17,654 bases of DNA from CF-161 sp035259145 (GTDB lineage Bacteria > Chloroflexota > Dormibacteria > Dormibacterales > Dormibacteraceae). This document shows positions 12,922 through 17,654 of this stretch, one piece after another. How positions within the stretch are numbered: position 1 is the stretch's first letter; the number at the start of each line of letters is the position of its first letter. Below the pieces are notes generated by a model. The model did not search any database. It was not told the origin of the DNA and saw only the letters and a program-made list of their open reading frames with translations. The DNA lies in assembly GCA_035259145.1 (NCBI GenBank), contig DATFWQ010000353.1, forward strand, positions 1 through 17,654, written 5' to 3'. The position numbers and the translations under genes are program-made.

Positions 12922-12927
12922 TACAGT
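12922..12927 (+). promoter_or_regulatory. Predicted -10 element of lhr
   Basis: TACAGT (TANNNT class) ends 8 bases before GTG 12936. The surrounding CTGTACAG (12919-12926) is an 8-bp palindrome that could be a regulator site. No clear -35. Confidence 0.35.
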
Positions 12928-12935
12928 TGCCCGGA

Positions 12936-15900
12936 GTGATCGGTACCTTCCATCCGGCTGTCCAGACCTGGTTCCGGAGGCGGTTTCCGGAGGGGCCTAC
13001 CCGGCCGCAGACCGGCGGCTGGACTGAGATCGCTGCCGGCCGGGACACGCTGATCGCGGCTCCGACCGGATCCGGCAAGACCCTGGCTGCCTTCCTGGTC
13101 TGCATCGACCGCCTGTACCGCTGCCACGATGAAGGCGAGCTCTGCACCGAGGGGCCACAGGTCGTCTACGTCTCCCCCCTGAAGGCCCTCGCCGTCGACA
13201 TCCACCAGAACCTGGAAGCGCCCCTACGGGAGATCGCACAGGTGGCCGCGGAGCTTGGCCTGACCGCCCCCCACATTCGCGTGGCGGTGAGAACAGGCGA
13301 CACCACCGCGTCCGAGCGTACGGCCATGGTCCGGCGGTCACCGAACCTCCTGGTCACGACCCCCGAGTCCCTGTACCTGATGCTCACCGCGGAGCGCTCG
13401 CGGGGAATTCTCGCGGGCGTCCAGACGGTGATCCTCGACGAGATCCACGCCTCTGCTGGAAACAAACGCGGATCGCACCTTGCGCTCAGCCTGGAGCGCC
13501 TTGAACACGTCGCAGCCACGCCTCCACAGCGAATAGGCCTGTCGGCCACCCAGCGGCCGATCGAGGCCATCGCGCGGCTGCTGGTCGGGGCCGGCCCTGC
13601 GCGTTCGCATCCCGATGGGTCTCCGTCCTGCTCCATCGTCGATGTCGGTCACAGACGCGCCCTCGACCTGGCCCTCGAGCTCCCGGACGACGAGCTGGGA
13701 GCGGTTGCGTCGGCCGAGCAGATGGCCGAGATCCTCCATCGTGTCTCGAGGCACGTGAGAGCGCACCGCACGACGCTCGTCTTCGTGAACACCCGCCGGA
13801 TGGCCGAGAGGATGGCCCACGCGCTGGGGGAGCTGGTAGGCGAGGACCAGGTGGCGGCCCACCACGGCAGTCTCTCGAAGGAGCGCCGCCAGCGAGTGGA
13901 GGCGCGGCTGCGGGCGGGGGACCTCCGGGCACTTGTCGCGACAGCATCTCTGGAGTTGGGGATTGACATCGGACCCGTCGAACTGGTTTGCCAGATCGGG
14001 TCGCCGCGGAGTTTCGCCACGTTCCTCCAACGGGTGGGCCGGTCGAACCACACGCGCTTTGGAACTCCGAGGGGCGTGCTGTACCCCACCAGTCGCGACG
14101 AGCTCGTCGAGTGCGCGGCGCTGCTGCGCGGCACGCGGGCCGGCCGGCTGGACGCGATCGTCCAGCCCGTCGCGCCGCTCGACATCGCGGCCCAGCAAAT
14201 CGTTGCCGAATGCGCCGCGGAGGAGTGGTCCGAAGACGACCTTTTCGACCTTGTGCGGCGGGCGGCCCCCTTCGCCGAGCTGTCCCGCAGAGACTTCGAC
14301 GACGTGGTCGAGCTGGTCACCGAAGGCATCGCCACCGGGCGCGGCCGGCGAGCCGCATACCTGCACCGCGATCGTGTCAACGGGCGTGTGAAGGGACGGC
14401 GTGGTGCCCGCCTCGCCGCTCTGACTTCGGGTGGCGCCATCCCCGAGCTGGGCGACTACCGCGTGGTGGCCGAGCCCGACGACACGTTCATCGGGACGGT
14501 GAACGAGGATTGGGCCATTGAGAGCATGGCCGGCGACGTCTTCCTGCTGGGAACAACGTCGTGGCGGATCCGCCGTGTCGAGCCGGGGACCGTCAGAGTG
14601 GTCGACGCGCACGGAGCGCCGCCGTCGGTGCCTTTCTGGCTCGGCGAGGCCCCAGGCCGCACGGAGGAGCTCTCCACAGAAGTATCCCGACTTCGGGCTG
14701 AGGTCGGCGAGTGGCTGGAACGCGATGACCGGGACGGTGCTCGGGTCTGGCTCGAGGCGGAGTGCGGGATCGACCGGGCCGCATCGGACACCATCGTCAG
14801 CTACCTCGGTGCAGGCCTGAGCGCGCTTGGAGTCCTTCCCACCACCGGAAGAATCGTCCTCGAGCGGTTCTTTGACGACGCCGGCGGGATGCAGCTCGTG
14901 GGGCACTCGCCCTTTGGGGTCAGGCTGAACCGTGGACTCGGGCTCGCCCTCCGCAAGCGATTCTGCGTTACCTTCGACTTCGAGCTGCAGGCTGCGGCCA
15001 GTGACGACGCCATCCTGCTGTCGCTGGGCCCCCAGCACAGCTTCCCGCTGGAGCAAGTGCCAAAATTCCTCGCCTCCAGGACGGTGGAGGACGTGCTGCG
15101 GCAGGCCGTGCTGACCTCGCCGATGTTCGCTGCGCGGTGGCGGTGGAATCTCAACCGGGCGCTGGCCGTGCTCCGCATGCGGGGCGGACGCAGGAACCCG
15201 CCGGCGATCCAGCGGATGGAGTCCGACGACCTTATGGCCGCCGTGTTCCCGACTCTGGCCGCGTGCCAGGAGAACGTGGCGCCCGGGCCTCTGGAGATCC
15301 CGGACCATCCACTGGTCCGTCAGACCCTGGACGACTGCTTGCACGAGGCAATGGACGTGGACGGCCTGCGGGAGCTGCTGGCGGCGATCGAAGCCGGCCG
15401 GGTCGAAGTGGTCAGCCGGGACACGGTGGAGCCGTCTGTGCTGGCTCACGAGATCCTGAACGGGCGACCTTTCACCTACCTGGACGACGCGCCCCTGGAG
15501 GAGCGCCGGAGCCGGGCGGTGCAGGTCCGCAGAGGCCTACCGGTGGAGCCTCGCGATCTGGGCCGGCTCGATCCTGCCGCCATCCAGCGGGTCCGCGAGG
15601 AGGTGCTGCCAGAGCCCCGCGACCCAGACGAGCTACATGACGTGCTGATGACCGTCACCGGCCTGCGGCCGAATGACGCGTGGCGGCCCTGGTTCGACGA
15701 GCTGGTGGAGGACCGGCGGGCGGTCACGGTGCGACGTGTACCGGATCTAGAGCTGTGGTCGACGGTCGAGCGACGCCCCGCCCTGGAGCTGCTGTTCCCT
15801 GGGGCGTGGATCGAGCCGGACCACCGTTCGCCCGCAGCGCCCGCTCCTCTCGACCGGGACGCGGCGGCCGCCGAGATGGTGCGGGGACAGCTCGAGTACC

Positions 15901-17165
15901 GGGGACCCTCGACGGTCGCTGACCTGACTGAGGCGACGGGGCTGTCCGCCAGCGACGTGACCATCGCGATGGCACGGCTCGAGGGCGATGGCTTCGCCTT
16001 CCGCGGCCACTTCACGTCGAGCGATGGCCCCGAGGAGTTCTGCGCCCGGCGGCTTCTGGCCCGAATCCATCAATACACGAGGGCGCGGCTCCGCAGAGAG
16101 ATCGAGCCGGTCACCGCACGAGACTTCATGAGGTTCCTCTTTCGCTGGCAGCACGTCGCGCCGGGAACACGGCGAGAGGGCCGTGTCGGCCTGCTCGCGG
16201 TGGTCGAGCAGCTGCAGGGCTTCGAGCTGGCGGCCGGGGCCTGGGAACGGGGCGTCCTGGCCGCTCGAGTCGATGGGTACCGGGCCGAGTCGCTCGACGA
16301 CCTGTGCCTGTCGGGCGCGGTCACGTGGGGGCGTATCTCGATCCGGGACAGCGCCGCGGACGGCTGTCCCGACCGCGGTGGGATGACGCCGTCCCGGGCC
16401 ACCCCGATCACGCTGGCGATCCGGGAGGACCTGCCCTGGCTGCTCCAGGCGGCGCGCGGAAATCGAGGTCCGGCGCAGCCCGGACCGGGCCGGACCGCGG
16501 ATGTGGTGGAGGCGCTGGGAAGACATGGGGCGCTGTTCGCCTCCGATCTCATCAAGGTCACGGGGCGACTTCCGGTAGACGTTGCCGAGGGCCTGTGGGA
16601 CGCCGTCGCTCGAGGTCTTGTCACCTCCGACGGATTCGATGCGATCCGGACCCTGCTCGACCAGCGAACCCTGGCCTGGGCGCCGCACCGTCCCCGCCTC
16701 AGGAGGGCCGGGACGCGGACGGCGGCCAGGGCCGCCGGGCGCTGGTCCCTCGTCCCGGCGGCGCCGGCCACCGACGACGCGGAAGAGCTGGCCGAAGCCG
16801 TGGCGGAGCAGCTCCTGGCCCGGTGGGGCGTGCTGTTCCGGGGCCTGGTGGCTCGCGAGACGTTCAGCGTGCCCTGGCGCGACGTCCTGTGGGCGCTCAG
16901 ACGCATGGAAGCCCGAGGAACCATTCGGGGAGGGAGGTTTGTCAGCGGATTCAGCGGCGAGCAGTACGCCCTCCCCGAGGCTGTGGACGCGCTCCGGGCG
17001 GTTCGGAAAGAGCAACGCGCCGGCGAGACCATCACCATCTCGGCCGCCGACCCTTTGAATCTGGTGGGCATCGTGCTGCCGGGAGCCCGTGAGCCGGCGC
17101 TCGGGGCGAACACAGTCACGTACGTCGACGGCGCTCTCGAGGACGCCGCGGCCGTGTCCGCCTGA
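12936..17165 (+). CDS. lhr: Lhr-family superfamily 2 DNA/RNA helicase
   Basis: About 1,409 residues, close to the 1,500 of long Lhr proteins, which are ATP-dependent 3'-5' helicases linked to DNA repair. From GTG 12936 the motifs are: 'FHPAVQTWF' (5-13), Walker A 'APTGSGKT' (42-49), 'PLKALA' (81-86), 'TTPESL' (141-146), 'DEIH' (168-171), 'SAT' (203-205), 'LVFVNTRR' (281-288), 'ATASLELGIDIG' (335-346) and 'QRVGRSNH' (365-372). The Lhr-specific winged-helix and beta-barrel core follows ('LDIAAQQIVAECA'), then the long C-terminal Lhr extension ending in 'ISAADPLNLVGIVLPGAREP'. The start is inferred: ATG 12858 lies before a terminator hairpin, whereas TACAGT (12922-12927) sits 8 bases before GTG 12936, suiting a leaderless message. 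GTG 12915 is possible. It stands alone between the operon terminator and the TetR gene. Confidence 0.9.
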   Translation: MIGTFHPAVQTWFRRRFPEGPTRPQTGGWTEIAAGRDTLIAAPTGSGKTLAAFLVCIDRLYRCHDEGELCTEGPQVVYVSPLKALAVDIHQNLEAPLREIAQVAAELGLTAPHIRVAVRTGDTTASERTAMVRRSPNLLVTTPESLYLMLTAERSRGILAGVQTVILDEIHASAGNKRGSHLALSLERLEHVAATPPQRIGLSATQRPIEAIARLLVGAGPARSHPDGSPSCSIVDVGHRRALDLALELPDDELGAVASAEQMAEILHRVSRHVRAHRTTLVFVNTRRMAERMAHALGELVGEDQVAAHHGSLSKERRQRVEARLRAGDLRALVATASLELGIDIGPVELVCQIGSPRSFATFLQRVGRSNHTRFGTPRGVLYPTSRDELVECAALLRGTRAGRLDAIVQPVAPLDIAAQQIVAECAAEEWSEDDLFDLVRRAAPFAELSRRDFDDVVELVTEGIATGRGRRAAYLHRDRVNGRVKGRRGARLAALTSGGAIPELGDYRVVAEPDDTFIGTVNEDWAIESMAGDVFLLGTTSWRIRRVEPGTVRVVDAHGAPPSVPFWLGEAPGRTEELSTEVSRLRAEVGEWLERDDRDGARVWLEAECGIDRAASDTIVSYLGAGLSALGVLPTTGRIVLERFFDDAGGMQLVGHSPFGVRLNRGLGLALRKRFCVTFDFELQAAASDDAILLSLGPQHSFPLEQVPKFLASRTVEDVLRQAVLTSPMFAARWRWNLNRALAVLRMRGGRRNPPAIQRMESDDLMAAVFPTLAACQENVAPGPLEIPDHPLVRQTLDDCLHEAMDVDGLRELLAAIEAGRVEVVSRDTVEPSVLAHEILNGRPFTYLDDAPLEERRSRAVQVRRGLPVEPRDLGRLDPAAIQRVREEVLPEPRDPDELHDVLMTVTGLRPNDAWRPWFDELVEDRRAVTVRRVPDLELWSTVERRPALELLFPGAWIEPDHRSPAAPAPLDRDAAAAEMVRGQLEYRGPSTVADLTEATGLSASDVTIAMARLEGDGFAFRGHFTSSDGPEEFCARRLLARIHQYTRARLRREIEPVTARDFMRFLFRWQHVAPGTRREGRVGLLAVVEQLQGFELAAGAWERGVLAARVDGYRAESLDDLCLSGAVTWGRISIRDSAADGCPDRGGMTPSRATPITLAIREDLPWLLQAARGNRGPAQPGPGRTADVVEALGRHGALFASDLIKVTGRLPVDVAEGLWDAVARGLVTSDGFDAIRTLLDQRTLAWAPHRPRLRRAGTRTAARAAGRWSLVPAAPATDDAEELAEAVAEQLLARWGVLFRGLVARETFSVPWRDVLWALRRMEARGTIRGGRFVSGFSGEQYALPEAVDALRAVRKEQRAGETITISAADPLNLVGIVLPGAREPALGANTVTYVDGALEDAAAVSA

Positions 17166-17212
17166 GTCGCCGCCCAAGTCCGACCGGCTCACCCACAAAC
17201 CGACCCTGAGAG

Positions 17213-17242
17213 TTGACGGCCTTTGCCTGTGACCCTTAAAAT
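17213..17242 (+). promoter_or_regulatory. Sigma70-type promoter of the TetR gene
   Basis: TTGACG (17213-17218) and TAAAAT (17237-17242) are separated by 18 bases, the best consensus promoter in the window. The predicted transcription start, near 17249, falls inside the palindromic operator. Confidence 0.7.
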
Positions 17243-17244
17243 AG

Positions 17245-17257
17245 ACCGACAGTCGGT
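17245..17257. promoter_or_regulatory. TetR-type palindromic operator ACCGAC-A-GTCGGT
   Basis: A perfect 6+1+6 inverted repeat lies 2 bases after the -10 and covers the predicted transcription start. Binding there would block transcription, implying autorepression by the adjacent TetR protein. Confidence 0.7.
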
Positions 17258-17274
17258 TGGTTAATGGAGGAGTG

Positions 17275-17654
17275 ATGCCGCGAACGCTGGACCCTGTCGC
17301 CCACGCACTCCGACGCGACGCATTCGTGGACGCCGCGGCGCGGCTCATCCAGACCAAGGGCTACGAGCAGATGAGCATCCAGGACGTCCTGGCCGCGCTC
17401 GACACTTCCAGGGGCGCCTTCTACCACTACTTCGATTCGAAGGCCGCGCTGCTGGAGGCTGTCGTGGAGCGCATAGTCGAGGTCGCGACCGCGGAGCTCG
17501 CGCCGGTCGCGGACGATCCCGATCGCTCCGCTCTCCAGAAGCTGGAGGGGGTCTTCGGCGGCCTCGCCCGGTGGAAGGCCGAGCGGAAGGAGCTGCTGCT
17601 GGCGCTCATGCGGGTCTGGCTCTCGGACGAGAACGCGATCATGCGCGAGAAGTC
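17275..17654 (+). CDS. TetR/AcrR-family regulator (3' truncated by window end)
   Basis: 126 residues are visible. The N-terminal helix-turn-helix is clear: 'RRDAFVDAAARLIQTKGYEQ', then 'MSIQDVLAALDTSRGAFYHY' and 'FDSKAALLEAVVERIVEVA' (residues about 13-72). The ligand-binding helical domain begins after that and runs off the right edge. ATG 17275 follows a GGAGGAG sequence (17266-17272) with tight spacing; GTG 17272 is also in frame. A strong promoter and a palindromic operator lie upstream, so autoregulation is likely. The target is not visible and probably lies beyond the window. Confidence 0.88.
   Translation, partial: MPRTLDPVAHALRRDAFVDAAARLIQTKGYEQMSIQDVLAALDTSRGAFYHYFDSKAALLEAVVERIVEVATAELAPVADDPDRSALQKLEGVFGGLARWKAERKELLLALMRVWLSDENAIMREK

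Noticed and set aside
12858..12935. Longer Lhr N-terminus starting at ATG 12858
   Set aside because: The extra codons are the arms of the 13-bp-stem terminator hairpin and are not protein-like; Lhr homology starts near 'FHPAVQTWF'.
14028..14051. Lhr motif VI reading GRSNH where GRAGH or GRSGH is usual
   Set aside because: The surrounding motif VI arginines are intact and this looks like subfamily variation rather than loss of function.
13338..15449. A 703-codon open frame on the minus strand
   Set aside because: It is antisense to the Lhr core, whose helicase motifs are unmistakable; long antisense frames are common at this GC content, and its translation is Arg/His/Gly-rich without motifs.
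15747..17357. A 536-codon open frame on the minus strand
   Set aside because: It is the antisense shadow of the Lhr C-terminal region, runs across the TetR promoter and start, and shows no recognisable domain.

Overview
The window is high-GC DNA, rich in GTG starts, from a soil-type bacterium. The gene families fit an actinomycete (Actinomycetota) or a neighbouring GC-rich soil phylum such as Dormibacterota or Chloroflexota. These families are an HxlR/SCP2 regulator, DUF5990, a Tat-exported beta-helix glucanase-like protein, a DUF7144 membrane protein, a PadR regulator and a long Lhr helicase. No rRNA, tRNA, CRISPR array, transposase or phage gene was seen. It reads as an ordinary but mosaic chromosome segment of short, unrelated transcription units, with some decay at 0.55-1.74 kb and 3.7-4.3 kb.

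Layout. 1-551: 3' part of an HxlR-type regulator with an SCP2-like C-terminal domain. 552-893: no convincing gene. 894-1373 (-): DUF5990 protein. 1429-1740 (+): C-terminal remnant of a LacI-type repressor, ending 22 bases before a secreted GH55-like beta-helix protein (1763-3664) that has a strong terminator hairpin. 3665-4318: a decayed stretch with a TGA-interrupted reading frame and a cluster of GC-rich palindromes. 4319-5524 (+): CynX-like MFS transporter, convergent with a ChrA chromate transporter (5521-6609, -); their stop codons overlap. 6696-7865 (+): class V PLP aminotransferase, followed by a lipoprotein HtrA-like protease (7939-9120), a DUF7144 membrane protein (9315-9731), a 37-residue Pro/Glu-rich microprotein (9898-10011) and a Trp/Cys-rich protein (10008-10628) that appears to start at a CTG overlapping the microprotein stop.

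10723-12851 is the best candidate regulatory module. A PadR repressor (-) diverges from a two-gene operon (+) encoding a LiaF-fold-like protein and an alpha/beta hydrolase joined by an ATGA overlap. The 57-base gap between the two GTG starts carries four CTAGT elements at an exact 15-bp period. The outer two overlap the inferred -10 hexamers of two probably leaderless divergent promoters. A 13-bp-stem terminator closes the operon. An Lhr-family helicase follows (12936-17165), then the start of a TetR gene with a clear sigma70-like promoter and a palindromic operator at the predicted transcription start.

The most notable signals are the 15-bp-periodic CTAGT array, the microprotein/CTG-coupled pair, the decapitated LacI gene next to its likely target, and the palindrome cluster before the MFS gene. 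All functions are inferred from sequence recognition alone; no database search was run.
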